A stretch of 64,000 nt of DNA from Desulfobacula sp964636495 (GCA_964636495.1 CAZWSL010000010.1:39919-103918); one strand, 5' to 3'. Shown: positions 35,589 through 45,352, counted from the first letter of the stretch. Notes: generated by a model from the letters alone, not told the origin. Numbers and translations are program-made.

Positions 35589-35894
35589 TTGAACTATAGC
35601 ACATACCCCCTCCCATGCCCGCACTCTAAAACCATGGTAATTCTTACCAATGGTTGCGTAGATAAACCGTTGGATGTTTATGACGGGTATGATACCAGAA
35701 GCGAGATTGAAAACTCACTATTCAGAGAGGCAAAACAGGCATGGTTCATTGAAAGGCCACCTGTAAATACAAAAACTGGTTTCATAGTACATGTATATCT
35801 CACAATTTTTGTCATGGCATTAACCACAGCTTTTAGAGACTGGATGGACCAACAGGTACTCCTGAAAAGATTACTGCACAAGACATATTATTAA
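35589..35894 (+). pseudogene. DDE transposase C-terminal remnant (IS4-like)
   Basis: About 100 residues remain, with no proper start. The segment YDTRSEIENSLFREAKQ resembles the Y-x2-R-x3-E-x6-K region around the last catalytic glutamate of IS4-type DDE transposases, followed by a hydrophobic helix (VHVYLTIFVMALTTAFRDW). The N-terminal two thirds with the two catalytic aspartates are missing and the upstream sequence is out of frame. No terminal inverted repeats were recognised around it. Dead relic of an insertion sequence. Confidence 0.65.
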
Positions 35895-36272
35895 AATATG
35901 GTGTACAATTAGAATAATCTAAAATTTTCCATACATTTTAAAAATCATAATCACCAGACTTGTTGAACACACCAGTGGAAGGCTGATTGCCTTACAGGAG
36001 CATATGGATCTTTGCGTACAAACTTTTGATTCCTGTAACGGTTAAGCCACCAAACTGTTTGAGGGAAGCATGACCGAGTTTTTGGTGGCCAGTGTAAGGA
36101 ATCTTAGAGTTTGTAGCAATGTCCATCTTAGCGGATGTAAGGTAATCAGTCTGGAACGGGTATGAAAAATTTATTATGGCAAATATCCAGAGACATTAAA
36201 AAAGAGACTTTAATAAAAATGATTTTTGATATATGGTACAAAACTGATCTGGATTATAAAAGGGAGCAGGGT
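35895..36272. other. Non-coding space after the transposase relic
   Basis: No gene seen. It contains an inverted repeat GCCACCAAA (about 36045) / TTTGGTGGC (about 36080). The sequence could be the rest of the insertion element or degraded DNA. Confidence 0.3.
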
Positions 36273-37526
36273 ATGAGAACCAATCAAAAATCAGCCAGAA
36301 AAAAAATCAGACTCTTTTCTACTGTTTTTCCGGCAATATCAAAACTTATGATATTGTTTGGTCTCTTTTCTATATTTCTCTTATCTGACACGGTTGCTGC
36401 ATTCAATTCAAATCAGGATACAAAAGCAGAACCCAAGGGTTCTTCAAATGAAATAGAGATCTGCAAAGGAGTTGTCAAAAGAGGAGAAACAGCAACATCT
36501 CTGTTTAAAAACTATCTTACGCTAAGTTCAATTTATGAGATGGACAGGCAAAGCAGAAAAATTTTCCCTTTAACCCGTCTGAGAAACGGCCATCCTTATA
36601 AGCTTGTCTTGAAAGATAACCACCTGATTGAATTTGAGTATGAGATAGATAAAAACAATATGCTGGTAATTCAAAATAGAAGTGGAAACTTTCTAATTGA
36701 CAAGCAGTCCATTCAATATGATACCATAGTTGAAGTTGTATCTTCTGATATTAATGACAGTTTGTTTGAGGCTGTCAGAAAATCTGGAGAGCGGGGAGAG
36801 CTGGCATGGAAATTGTCAGAGATATTTGCCTGGGATATCAATTTTATAAGAGACATCCGCCAGGGTGACTCTTTCAGAGTACTCGTTGAAAAGCAATACA
36901 GAGATGGCAAATTATCAGGTTACGGTAATATCCTGGCAGCTTTTTTTACCAATAAAGGGGTTGTTTTCAAGGCATTCTGGCACCAATCCGGGTATTATGA
37001 TGAAAATGGCAGATCTCTTCAAAAAACATTTTTAAAAGCCCCGCTTGCTTTTTCCAGAATCACATCAAAATTTACAAAAAAAAGATTTCACCCTGTGTTA
37101 AAAATTTACCGTCCCCACCACGGCATCGATTATGCAGCCTCCAGGGGAACGCCTGTCAAGAGTGTAGGTGACGGAACTATTGAGAAAATAGGTTTTAATA
37201 AAGAGAAGGGAAACTTTATTAAAATTCGTCATACAGGGGGATATGCCACAAGCTACTACCATCTTAACAGGTTTGCCAAAGGCATGGGAAAAAACAAACA
37301 GGTGCTTCAAGGTGATATTATCGGGTATGTTGGCATGACTGGTTTTGCTACAGGACCGCATCTATGTTTCAGGATGACAAAAAACGGAAGGCACCTTGAC
37401 CCGCTCAAGCATATTTCTTCACCTGCGAAACCGGTTAACGCACTGGAAATGGAACAATATATATCAAAAACTGAAAATTTAACAAATAAGCTGTTATCAC
37501 ATCAACTGGCTGCCCTAAAAAAATAA
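36273..37526 (+). CDS. M23-family metallopeptidase (LytM/OapA-type), envelope
   Basis: A 417-residue exported protein. One N-terminal hydrophobic segment (about 22-42, LMILFGLFSIFLLS) is a signal anchor; a LysM/OapA-like domain follows (about 65-150, CKGVVKRGETATSLFKNYLT), and the catalytic domain is at about 280-385 with the zinc motif HHGIDYAA (H-x3-D). The second motif, usually H-x-H, reads GPHLCFR, so the last histidine is a cysteine. These enzymes cut peptide cross-links in peptidoglycan. I chose ATG 36273, six bases after a GGGAG; the frame is open to 36162. Stands alone. Confidence 0.86.
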   Translation: MRTNQKSARKKIRLFSTVFPAISKLMILFGLFSIFLLSDTVAAFNSNQDTKAEPKGSSNEIEICKGVVKRGETATSLFKNYLTLSSIYEMDRQSRKIFPLTRLRNGHPYKLVLKDNHLIEFEYEIDKNNMLVIQNRSGNFLIDKQSIQYDTIVEVVSSDINDSLFEAVRKSGERGELAWKLSEIFAWDINFIRDIRQGDSFRVLVEKQYRDGKLSGYGNILAAFFTNKGVVFKAFWHQSGYYDENGRSLQKTFLKAPLAFSRITSKFTKKRFHPVLKIYRPHHGIDYAASRGTPVKSVGDGTIEKIGFNKEKGNFIKIRHTGGYATSYYHLNRFAKGMGKNKQVLQGDIIGYVGMTGFATGPHLCFRMTKNGRHLDPLKHISSPAKPVNALEMEQYISKTENLTNKLLSHQLAALKK

Positions 37527-37624
37527 ATTTCACTTGACTGGCAACCGGATGAAATAAAACACAGCCAGCTTTAATTTTATTTTCTCCTTAATCACTCCTG
37601 TGACTATTTTCCCCTCTTTTTGCT

Positions 37625-37664
37625 ACCTGGATATTCCAGGAAAAATATCATGTAATATCCAGGT
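37625..37664. terminator. Hairpin between convergent genes
   Basis: ACCTGGATATT (37625-37635) and its exact complement (37654-37664), 18-base loop. No long T-run follows. Position between the M23 gene (+) and the small orphan (-) suggests bidirectional termination. Confidence 0.5.
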
Positions 37665-37733
37665 CAAAAGAAAATTGCACACTTTGCAGATGTCACTCTT
37701 TCACTTCATATCAATTTTACAAACTTGATTTTT

Positions 37734-38030
37734 TTACAAATTAAGGATATTCAGGCCCTCCTCAAGTTCAAAATATGGCTTGATTTCATATTTATATCCC
37801 GGGACACCAAAGTATATGGCTAAACTTTCTCCAATAGCCTGAAGACCTTCTGCAAGTCTGTTATTTTCCACTTCATAGTAGGTAATAGAGTGCATGCCGT
37901 CTTTTACGCTTGGCGCGATATAGGGACCTTTTTTAGTTAAAAAAGATGGCAGAACAGGTGCCTTAAGATATCTTTTTGCTATTTCTCTAGTACTTTCCGG
38001 CGGATAGGTGACATCGGAAATAATAACCAT
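37734..38030 (-). CDS. Small protein of unknown function
   Basis: A 98-residue acidic soluble protein, starting at the ATG at 38030 with AAAGGAG seven bases upstream (the frame is open five codons further). The sequence MVIISDVTYPPESTREIAKRY...PYIAPSVKDGMHSITYYEV has an alternating alpha/beta look, perhaps a small ferredoxin-like or ACT-like fold, but no family was recognised. No signal or membrane segment. It is isolated between two non-coding stretches. The good ribosome site and codon pattern suggest a real gene. Confidence 0.65.
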   Translation of the reverse strand: MVIISDVTYPPESTREIAKRYLKAPVLPSFLTKKGPYIAPSVKDGMHSITYYEVENNRLAEGLQAIGESLAIYFGVPGYKYEIKPYFELEEGLNILNL

Positions 38031-38045
38031 GTTTTCTCCTTTCAT

Positions 38046-38274
38046 GCTAATATAAATTTTACAATCAACTGCTGTTGACGTTTAAAAAACAGACCCGATG
38101 GATATTTATCTCAATTACCACTGTTAACTGTTTTTTCACGGCTCATCTGTCTGCTGTTAAATTGTTGCCTGCTTTTTTTGTCAATTACCTTTTTCTTGTT
38201 CAACAACATCCATATTAAAACCTGATCTTTGTAACAAAATTATATATCATAAGATTCAGATTTAATGTATCAGA
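38046..38274. other. Non-coding space, nothing recognised
   Basis: 229 bases between the small orphan gene and the SPOR gene. No ORF, hairpin with a T-run, or RNA was recognised. It probably holds the promoter of the orphan. Confidence 0.3.
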
Positions 38275-39561
38275 TTAATTGATCTTGTTGTTAACAAAAA
38301 AATCATCAATGATTTTCTGTTTTTTTAATTTCTCTCCATAAGCTGCTGCACTTTTTTTATCTTCAAACTCTGAAACCCTCACAACAAACCAGGTTTTTCC
38401 ACCACCGGAAATTGTTTTTATTTTGGCATCAATTCCTTTTTTTGTTAGAATATCAACATATCTCAGGGCGTATTTCTCTTTTAGGTATGCTGCCACCTGA
38501 ATTGTAAAGGGTCTGGATATCTTGACCTGAGGCAGAGTATTGCTTTTGTCTTCAATGGATCTTGATTTAAAAATATGGGACACAGTGTTATTCAGAAAAA
38601 ACAGAAGCCCCACCGAAATAAGAATTAAAGAGCATATTTTTACATAAAATTCTGTTTTTTCATGCTTCTTTACAAAATTATATCCCCTTACTACAGACAG
38701 CATGAGAAAAGTTATGAATGCAGCACTGTTTCTCAACACCCATTTTAAGCAGGAAAAACTCTTTTTAAAGAGAGAACTTACTATTGAAAAAATATCAATC
38801 TTATCTGCATATTTTTTTCCATGCCGTATAAAAGAAATCTGCTGCTGTAATTTCGTTTCCTGCTTACCGATCAGAGCTTCAATTTTGGCTTCATATTCAT
38901 CTTTACATTCATCGTTTTTTAAAATATGGATATAGAGTTTTTTCGCTGTAAAATCTTTTCTTTCCAGTCCCAGAAAAAGATCCAGAATGAGCAGGGATAA
39001 CACTTTATCATTATAATACCTCTCAGCCAGTATGGATAATATTTCCTGTTCAAATGATGTTACAATTTCTGCATTTCTCAAACCTGTCAACCACAATTGT
39101 GCAATATCATAATCCTGAGGATTCATTTTCAGATAAATCAGGGCACTCAATTTATAATCGTGATTCTGGCTGTAGGAATCAAACTCCTGGGGGTTTAAAT
39201 AAAATTTTGCAATGGCCCCTGTTAATGTTTTTGCTGTTTTTTTTGCAGATAACGGCCACAGCAGAAAAGTGTCATAAATCCTTAAAGCCTTGATATAGTT
39301 TTTTTCTGCTCTACTGGAGATACCTGATCTCTCCCAGACAGCACCCTCCTTAATTAATGCCGTTATTATTTTCCTGGCTGCCAGATCCATTAAAACACTG
39401 AAGATAAAAGCAACCGTTATAATTGTTACAGATACAACAATGAGGGGTTCAATTCCTGGAAAATATCTATTAAACCCAGGAAGCAGATAAAAACTAAATG
39501 GGACTGCAAACAGAACCGTCAACCATACATGCAGACTTATATTTCTTAATATCCAGATCAC
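38275..39561 (-). CDS. Membrane protein with C-terminal SPOR domain
   Basis: A 428-residue protein. Two TM helices at the N-terminus (about 8-30 and 38-62) and one near 310-330 bracket a long cytoplasmic helical region; the last ~75 residues are a SPOR domain (FTIQVAAYLKEKYALRYVDILTKKGIDA ... WFVVRVSEFEDKKSAAAYGEKL) that binds denuded glycan strands at division sites. It overlaps the PBP1A gene by four bases, as does PBP1A with the gene before it, so the three should act together in wall synthesis. Confidence 0.8.
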   Translation of the reverse strand: MIWILRNISLHVWLTVLFAVPFSFYLLPGFNRYFPGIEPLIVVSVTIITVAFIFSVLMDLAARKIITALIKEGAVWERSGISSRAEKNYIKALRIYDTFLLWPLSAKKTAKTLTGAIAKFYLNPQEFDSYSQNHDYKLSALIYLKMNPQDYDIAQLWLTGLRNAEIVTSFEQEILSILAERYYNDKVLSLLILDLFLGLERKDFTAKKLYIHILKNDECKDEYEAKIEALIGKQETKLQQQISFIRHGKKYADKIDIFSIVSSLFKKSFSCLKWVLRNSAAFITFLMLSVVRGYNFVKKHEKTEFYVKICSLILISVGLLFFLNNTVSHIFKSRSIEDKSNTLPQVKISRPFTIQVAAYLKEKYALRYVDILTKKGIDAKIKTISGGGKTWFVVRVSEFEDKKSAAAYGEKLKKQKIIDDFFVNNKIN

Positions 39562-41579
39562 TCAGTTTCCTTATTTTTACACAGAGACTGTTCCGGTTTT
39601 AAAGGCACCTGAATGACTTCAATGGTGTGATCATCTGAAGAAGGTTCCGTTACCTTATCAAAAAGACAGCCGGTTCGTGTATTGACTTTTTCAAATCTTA
39701 TCGTATCAGGAATTGGAAAATCTCTTTCCGGCTCTGACTGCAAAGCGTTCATCATAAATTCAGCCCATATGGGCGCAGCGCTTCTACCGCCGGTAATACC
39801 AACCCTGTTAACATCAATCAATTTTTTTTTCTTGTCAAAACCTGTCCATACCGATGCACATAAAGCAGGTGTAAAACCTGTAAACCATGCATCTTTATAA
39901 TGATCAGTAGTGCCTGTCTTCCCCGCTGCAGGTCTTTTAAATCCCAGCCTGCTGATAGAGTTCCCTGATCCTCTCTGGATAACTGCCTTCATCATATCAA
40001 CCACCTGATATGAAATGGCTGGATCAAGAACTCTTTTTTCCTGAACAATGTGCTCAAAAACAACTCTTCCAAATGCATCTTCAACCCGCCAGAAAAAAAA
40101 GGGGGTGTGAAAGATCCCGAGATTGGCAAAAACCGTATACGCCGATGCAAGTTCAAAGGGTGTCACACCTGAAGTTCCAAGAGCAACAGAGTATACATTA
40201 CGTAAATCACTCTTGATACCACATACTCTTGCAGTATTGTTAACCATCTCCGGACCTACCTTTTCCACAAGCTGGGCTGCAATGGTATTAACAGACTTAT
40301 ACAATGCTTTTTTCAGAATCATGTTTCCGGAAAAAGATCTGCTGAAATTCTGCGGCTCCCAGTCCTGAGCACCTTTTACTGAGATCATCACTGGTTTATC
40401 ACTCATCACTGTACCGGGGTGCAGTTTCAATGTTTTAAAAGCTGAATAATAGAGAAATGGTTTAAACCCGCTTCCGGGAAGTCTCAAACCACTGAAAGCC
40501 CTGTTGAATTGACTTTTATAATAATCTCTGCCTCCGACCAAGGCCTTGACTGCTCCAGAGCCTGTATCAATCGCAACAAGCGCACCCTGTGGATGTTTTT
40601 CATCATCAATATTGATACCCATCATTGAATCAAGATTTTCAAGGCCTTTAATAACAGCCTGGCGGGCAAATGATTGAAGTTTTGTATCAATAGTGGAAAA
40701 CACTTTTATCCCGCCATGGTATACAACTTCTTCCCCATATTTTTCAATCAACTGGTTTATCAAAGCATCAACAAAATAGTTTCCGATCCTTGACTCTGAC
40801 TGTTCATAATCAAGCTGCGGGGTTTCAAGCATTGCCTGTTCAGCTGTAAGTTCTGTTATAAAACCGGCCTGAACCATTCTTCTTAAAACAAGATTACGTC
40901 TCTTTACGGCTCTGTCCGGATATTTGTAAGGATTATAATTTGTTGGGGATTTGGGAAGGCCTGCAAGAAGTGCCGCCTGGGACAGATTAAGCTCTGATGC
41001 TGATTTGCCGAAAAACCGGATTGATGCTTTTTCAATACCCTGGGCACCTGCTCCAAAATAAATCTGATTAATATATGCATGTAAGATTTCTTCTTTTGTG
41101 CTGGATGCCTCAATCTGTAAAGCCACAAGCAACTCTTTAAATTTACGCTGATATGTTTGCCTGAAACTGAAAAACATATTTTTTGCAAGCTGTTGCGTTA
41201 TGGTGGAGGCACCCTGGATACTGCCTGATTTAAAAAGGGTTATATAAAGTGCCTTTAAAGTTCTGAGCTTATTGATCCCGTGATGTTCAAAAAATCTATG
41301 GTCTTCTGTTGCGATTATGGCATTTATAAAATCCTTGGATACCATATCAAGGGGAATCGTTTTTCTCACTCCCAAAGTAGCCAGTATCTGCCCGTTTGAG
41401 GCATAAATCTGGGTCTGGGGTCTTTCAATTATTCTGCTCAGGGGAGATGGAAGACGGGGCAGATCCCGCGCTGTATAAAATACAAGGAACATCCCGGCAA
41501 AACCGGCCAGGGAGATTATGATCAACCCGGAGAAGAGAAAAAACCTGATGAGGTTTAAAAATCTAAAAAAAAGATTCAC
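39558..41579 (-). CDS. Class A penicillin-binding protein 1A
   Basis: A 673-residue bifunctional peptidoglycan synthase. After a TM anchor (about 12-35), the GT51 transglycosylase (about 60-235) shows ATEDHRFFEHHGI with the catalytic glutamate and GASTITQQLAKN. The transpeptidase (about 320-620) has the serine motif SGFKPFLY (S-x2-K), SVN, and AGKTGTT (KTG). A short cysteine-containing tail follows. Length is on the short side for PBP1A but complete. It overlaps both neighbours by four bases. Confidence 0.93.
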   Translation of the reverse strand: MNLFFRFLNLIRFFLFSGLIIISLAGFAGMFLVFYTARDLPRLPSPLSRIIERPQTQIYASNGQILATLGVRKTIPLDMVSKDFINAIIATEDHRFFEHHGINKLRTLKALYITLFKSGSIQGASTITQQLAKNMFFSFRQTYQRKFKELLVALQIEASSTKEEILHAYINQIYFGAGAQGIEKASIRFFGKSASELNLSQAALLAGLPKSPTNYNPYKYPDRAVKRRNLVLRRMVQAGFITELTAEQAMLETPQLDYEQSESRIGNYFVDALINQLIEKYGEEVVYHGGIKVFSTIDTKLQSFARQAVIKGLENLDSMMGINIDDEKHPQGALVAIDTGSGAVKALVGGRDYYKSQFNRAFSGLRLPGSGFKPFLYYSAFKTLKLHPGTVMSDKPVMISVKGAQDWEPQNFSRSFSGNMILKKALYKSVNTIAAQLVEKVGPEMVNNTARVCGIKSDLRNVYSVALGTSGVTPFELASAYTVFANLGIFHTPFFFWRVEDAFGRVVFEHIVQEKRVLDPAISYQVVDMMKAVIQRGSGNSISRLGFKRPAAGKTGTTDHYKDAWFTGFTPALCASVWTGFDKKKKLIDVNRVGITGGRSAAPIWAEFMMNALQSEPERDFPIPDTIRFEKVNTRTGCLFDKVTEPSSDDHTIEVIQVPLKPEQSLCKNKETE

Positions 41580-42451
41580 GTTTCATCTCCCTTAAGGTGA
41601 ATACTGAGCTGCCATACAGCCCACTCCCTGCCATTTATAAATAAAACCTGGTTTTCTGACTCTGTCTTAAATTCAAAACCCAGTTTGATATAACCGTTCT
41701 GAGTTACATTCCATATGCCGATCCTGACAAGTTTTCCCTTCTGCACCAGCAGAATTTCAGGATTTGCAATCAGATCAGGCAGAATATCAGAAGGAAGTTT
41801 AAAAACAGCATCAAAAAACTGCCTTGCAGGATATATACGTCCTGCAAACCCTTCCATATCATCAAGTTGACCAGGGAGAGCCTGTTCACTGTTTTCAGTT
41901 TCAGCAATATCCTTATTTTCAAGGGTCATCTGTTTAATAACTCTGTTTTCAGAATCAATAAAATAGATCTTGACTCCGCCTGTGATACCTTCACAGAATA
42001 TCCTGTCAAGTGAACTGCCCTTAAGCAGCCATATTAACTGGGCCGGATTAATGAGTTTAGCTGCCATTGATTTTTCAAGAGTCAGGTATAACGATTTAAA
42101 ATGACTCTTATCCAGTGTTACCCACTCCCCCGGTAGAATATCTGAAACAAGATTTGAAAAAGAGGAGGCTTCATAAACACTTTGCTGCGCATCCTCTTTT
42201 TTATTTATAATTGTATTCAGGTATTCATGGGCATTTGAGGTGTGTTTCCCGGTTTCCCAGATCACTCCTGTTTTGGGGCGGGAGTCATTGGTTGAAACAA
42301 GATAGGAACCAACAAGATTCTCAAACCAGTCAAAGCGAAGCTCAGATATGAAAAACATTGTTGAGATTACAAAAACTGTAATATTTAAAAAAGAGAGGGT
42401 TCTTTTTAACCACTCAGAAAAATTTGAAGGTTCGTACCATCGCCGGATCAT
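41576..42451 (-). CDS. Membrane-anchored protein of unknown function
   Basis: A 291-residue protein with a single N-terminal TM helix (about 18-37, LSFLNITVFVISTMFFI) and an extracytoplasmic remainder rich in acidic residues. No family was recognised. It sits between a zinc-ribbon pseudo-receiver gene and PBP1A with a four-base overlap, so it may be a regulator or partner of the PBP. The C-terminal half (about 215-285) looks beta-rich (LVRIGIWNVTQNGYIKLGFEFKTE). Confidence 0.7.
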   Translation of the reverse strand: MIRRWYEPSNFSEWLKRTLSFLNITVFVISTMFFISELRFDWFENLVGSYLVSTNDSRPKTGVIWETGKHTSNAHEYLNTIINKKEDAQQSVYEASSFSNLVSDILPGEWVTLDKSHFKSLYLTLEKSMAAKLINPAQLIWLLKGSSLDRIFCEGITGGVKIYFIDSENRVIKQMTLENKDIAETENSEQALPGQLDDMEGFAGRIYPARQFFDAVFKLPSDILPDLIANPEILLVQKGKLVRIGIWNVTQNGYIKLGFEFKTESENQVLFINGREWAVWQLSIHLKGDET

Positions 42452-42476
42452 ACAACATATGCCTGCATACTGTTTT

Positions 42477-43070
42477 TTACATCGTCCCTATAAGTTTCAA
42501 GGAGGCATTATATACAGTGTAAAATTCCTTATGTTCCTTTATTATTCCAGGCAGAAATTTTTCCAGATGTTCTGCATTACCCCTGTTAATAATACTATTT
42601 ACGCTGCTATGCAGGGCAGACATGTGGTCATTTGTTTTAAACCGGCTGCTTATCACAACAAGACAGATCTGCCGTCTGAATGACATATCCATTGAGTTGA
42701 GCTTTTCTACAATACCTGCAGCGCCCATGTTGTTATCAAAAGCATCATCAACAATGATAGGAGAATAAATATGATACTCAAGTTTTTTCAATGCTTTTCC
42801 AGTTGTAGTTTCTACCTCGGTTTCAAATCCCATGCGCTGAACAATTGAATGGACACTTTTCTGCAAATTGTTATCACCTATACAGACGAGGGCAAGGCCA
42901 TTGAAATTGCCTCCCTTTGAAAGATCAAGATTTGGCTTTGACTGTTTTGCCACAGGGATGGCGATCTTCCCTCTGCATTTAGGGCAGCTGACTATTAATT
43001 CTTTATCTTTTGGAATTTTATTATCTGGAACAGTTAATTTAGCCTTGCAATTATCACATACCACTCTCAT
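42477..43070 (-). CDS. Zinc-ribbon protein with a degenerate receiver domain
   Basis: A 197-residue protein. Residues 1-38 are an MJ0042-type zinc ribbon (MRVVCDNCKAKLTVPD ... VSCPKCRGKIAI; two CxxC pairs). Residues about 55-185 read as a response-regulator fold: beta strand LALVCIGDN, an acidic strand end IIVDDAFD, and ICLVVISSRF, but the expected switch lysine is not evident (SVNSIINRGN). It may sense or bridge without phosphorylation. It lies three bases downstream of a PilT-like gene and upstream of the PBP1A cluster. Confidence 0.72.
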   Translation of the reverse strand: MRVVCDNCKAKLTVPDNKIPKDKELIVSCPKCRGKIAIPVAKQSKPNLDLSKGGNFNGLALVCIGDNNLQKSVHSIVQRMGFETEVETTTGKALKKLEYHIYSPIIVDDAFDNNMGAAGIVEKLNSMDMSFRRQICLVVISSRFKTNDHMSALHSSVNSIINRGNAEHLEKFLPGIIKEHKEFYTVYNASLKLIGTM

Positions 43071-43073
43071 AGC

Positions 43074-44237
43074 TTACTTCCCCTTATATTCACGATCAAT
43101 TACAAGTGAATCAATATTTGTAGTGGTCTGACCACGGGCACTTTTTATTTTATCAAGACCTCTTCCAACTTTATCTTTTCTTGAAGCATAGGACGATGCA
43201 GTGTCTTCAGTGATTTTACCATCCTCATAAAGAGAAACTATATATTCATCAAAGGTCACCATACCCTGGGCTTTACCGGCACTGATAATTTCATTGAATG
43301 TCTTGCCTTCAGATTCACCGTTTAAAATGGAATCTTTTATCCTTAAATTGGTACCCATTATTTCAAAGGCAGCAACCCTTCCCCCTCCAATTTTGGGAAG
43401 CAGCCTCTGAGAAACAACCCATCTTATCGAGTCTGCAAGACGAATTCTAATCTGTCTCTCTTCTTCCGTGGAAAACATGCCGAGAATACGGTTGATGGTT
43501 TGACCGGCATCTATTGTATGCAGTGTTGAAACAACAAGGTGGCCTGTTTCAGCAGCTGTCAGACCGATTTCCACTGTTTCCCTGTCTCGCATCTCCCCCA
43601 CAAGAATAACCTTTGGTGCCTGGCGCAGTGCAGCTCGCAGACCATTGGCAAACGTATCATAATCAATTCCCAGTTCCCTCTGGTTAAAAGTTGATTTTTT
43701 CTGGGGGTGCTGGTACTCTATCGGGTCCTCAAGCGTTATGACGTGTACTGATTTACTTGAGTTGATGTGATCAAGTACGGCTGCAAGCGAAGTTGATTTC
43801 CCTGAACCTGTACCACCGGTAACAAAAATAAAACCATTTTTTTCTTCTGCCATTGCATGAAATATTTCTGGAAGACCCAGATCTCTAATAGTGGGGATTT
43901 CTGTTTCAAGTTTTCTTAATACAATTGAATATTTACCTGATCTTGAAAATATATTCACCCTGAAACGTGCTTTATCTCCAAGTTGGTATGAGAGATCGCA
44001 CGACCCCTCCTTGATAAGGGTTTCCGTTAATTTTCGATTATTCTTGATCAGATTCAGAGCAAATATTTCAGTTTGAAAAGGAGTCAGTTTGTCAAATGGT
44101 GGGTCCATATCTACGGGAACAAGCTGTCCGGAGCTTTCAACCTGTAATGGTTTATCCGGAGTGAGATTCAAGTCTGAAACATTATCATGGGAGTCAAGCA
44201 TTCTTGTTAGAATTCGATCTATCTGCTGTTTTTTCAT
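43074..44237 (-). CDS. PilT/PilU-family pilus retraction ATPase (second copy)
   Basis: A 387-residue hexameric ATPase of the PilT family. Walker A is GGTGSGKSTS near residue 145; the Asp box is TLEDPIEY, Walker B ILVGEMRD, and the His box STLHT. Retains the FNQRELG-like arginine region. It has a longer, more divergent C-terminus than PilT, like PilU, which modulates retraction. The pilT gene lies directly upstream (32 bases). Confidence 0.86.
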   Translation of the reverse strand: MKKQQIDRILTRMLDSHDNVSDLNLTPDKPLQVESSGQLVPVDMDPPFDKLTPFQTEIFALNLIKNNRKLTETLIKEGSCDLSYQLGDKARFRVNIFSRSGKYSIVLRKLETEIPTIRDLGLPEIFHAMAEEKNGFIFVTGGTGSGKSTSLAAVLDHINSSKSVHVITLEDPIEYQHPQKKSTFNQRELGIDYDTFANGLRAALRQAPKVILVGEMRDRETVEIGLTAAETGHLVVSTLHTIDAGQTINRILGMFSTEEERQIRIRLADSIRWVVSQRLLPKIGGGRVAAFEIMGTNLRIKDSILNGESEGKTFNEIISAGKAQGMVTFDEYIVSLYEDGKITEDTASSYASRKDKVGRGLDKIKSARGQTTTNIDSLVIDREYKGK

Positions 44238-44269
44238 GCTATTTTCCTGTTAATTTAATAGAATGATTT

Positions 44270-45352
44270 TTAAGCCTCTGTAAAATCAGCTGGTGGATTT
44301 TTTAAAAACGGTCTGAACAGAGATTTGTTATTTGCCTTTCCATATGCTTCATCAGAGCTTATCCAGCCTTTTTTAAACAGATCCATAATAGCATCATCCA
44401 GTAATTTCATTCCAAACTGTTTTCCTGTCTGGATCATTGATGGAACCTGATGGGTTTTTGCTTCCCTTATCAGGTTTCGGACAGCAGGGGTTGCTATTAA
44501 AATTTCCAGAGCTGCGCATCTCCCTTTTTTATCAATCCGCTTGAACAGTGTCTGTGCAATTATGGCTCTCAATCCGTCAGCAAGGGTTGATCTTATCTGC
44601 TCCTGTTCAGAAGATGGAAATATCTCTATCATTCTGTCGACGGTTTTAGCAGCACTTGAAGTGTGGAGGGTACCAAATACAAGATGTCCTGTGGAAGCGG
44701 CCTCCACTGCAAGGGCAGTAGTTTCAAGATCTCTGAGCTCTCCGACAAGAATAATATCAGGATCTTCACGCAATGCCCCTTTCAAGGCAGATGAAAACGT
44801 CTGGGTATGCATGCCCACTTCCCTGTGATTAACAATACAATTCTGGCTTTTATGTACAAATTCCACAGGATCTTCAACAGTAATAATATGATCTTTTCTG
44901 GTTCTGTTGGCCTGATCAATAATGGCAGCAAGTGTGGTGGATTTGCCGGAACCGGTGGGGCCGGTAACAAGGACAAGCCCCCTTGGAAGATCTGCCAGCT
45001 TTGAAATAACAGGTGGAAGGCCAAGCTGCTCTGCTGTCAGTATATCTGCAGGAATTTCACGGAAAACTGCAGATATACCATTTCTCTGCATAAAATAATT
45101 AGCCCTGTATCGTGCAAGCCCTTCAATTTCATAACCAAAATCCACATCACCGGTTTCTTCAAAAACCTTGATTTTTTCCTGGGACGTTATTTCATATAAA
45201 AGTCCCCTGAGCTTATCGCTTGTAAGGGTATCATATTTTATACGCTCAATATCACCATGAAGCCTCAATGCGGGCTGCTGTCCCGAGGAGAGATGAAGGT
45301 CTGAAGCTCCCTGTTCATGCATCAGTTTAAAAAAAGCATCTATTTCAGCCAT
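44270..45352 (-). CDS. pilT: Type IV pilus retraction ATPase PilT
   Basis: A 360-residue ATPase that depolymerises pili. It opens with the family phrase LMHEQGASDLHLSSGQQPALRLHGD, Walker A is GPTGSGKSTT near residue 130, TVEDPVEFVH is the Asp box, ILVGELRDLETTALAVEAA Walker B, GTLHTSSA the His box. The C-terminal segment conserved in PilT (AIRNLIREAKTHQV) is present. Length typical (~344-360). Confidence 0.95.
   Translation of the reverse strand: MAEIDAFFKLMHEQGASDLHLSSGQQPALRLHGDIERIKYDTLTSDKLRGLLYEITSQEKIKVFEETGDVDFGYEIEGLARYRANYFMQRNGISAVFREIPADILTAEQLGLPPVISKLADLPRGLVLVTGPTGSGKSTTLAAIIDQANRTRKDHIITVEDPVEFVHKSQNCIVNHREVGMHTQTFSSALKGALREDPDIILVGELRDLETTALAVEAASTGHLVFGTLHTSSAAKTVDRMIEIFPSSEQEQIRSTLADGLRAIIAQTLFKRIDKKGRCAALEILIATPAVRNLIREAKTHQVPSMIQTGKQFGMKLLDDAIMDLFKKGWISSDEAYGKANNKSLFRPFLKNPPADFTEA

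Noticed and set aside
43074..45352. Reading the two PilT-type genes as a type II secretion ATPase pair
   Set aside because: Both have PilT-type length and His/Asp boxes and lack the N1 domain of GspE/PilB; no secretion genes are adjacent.
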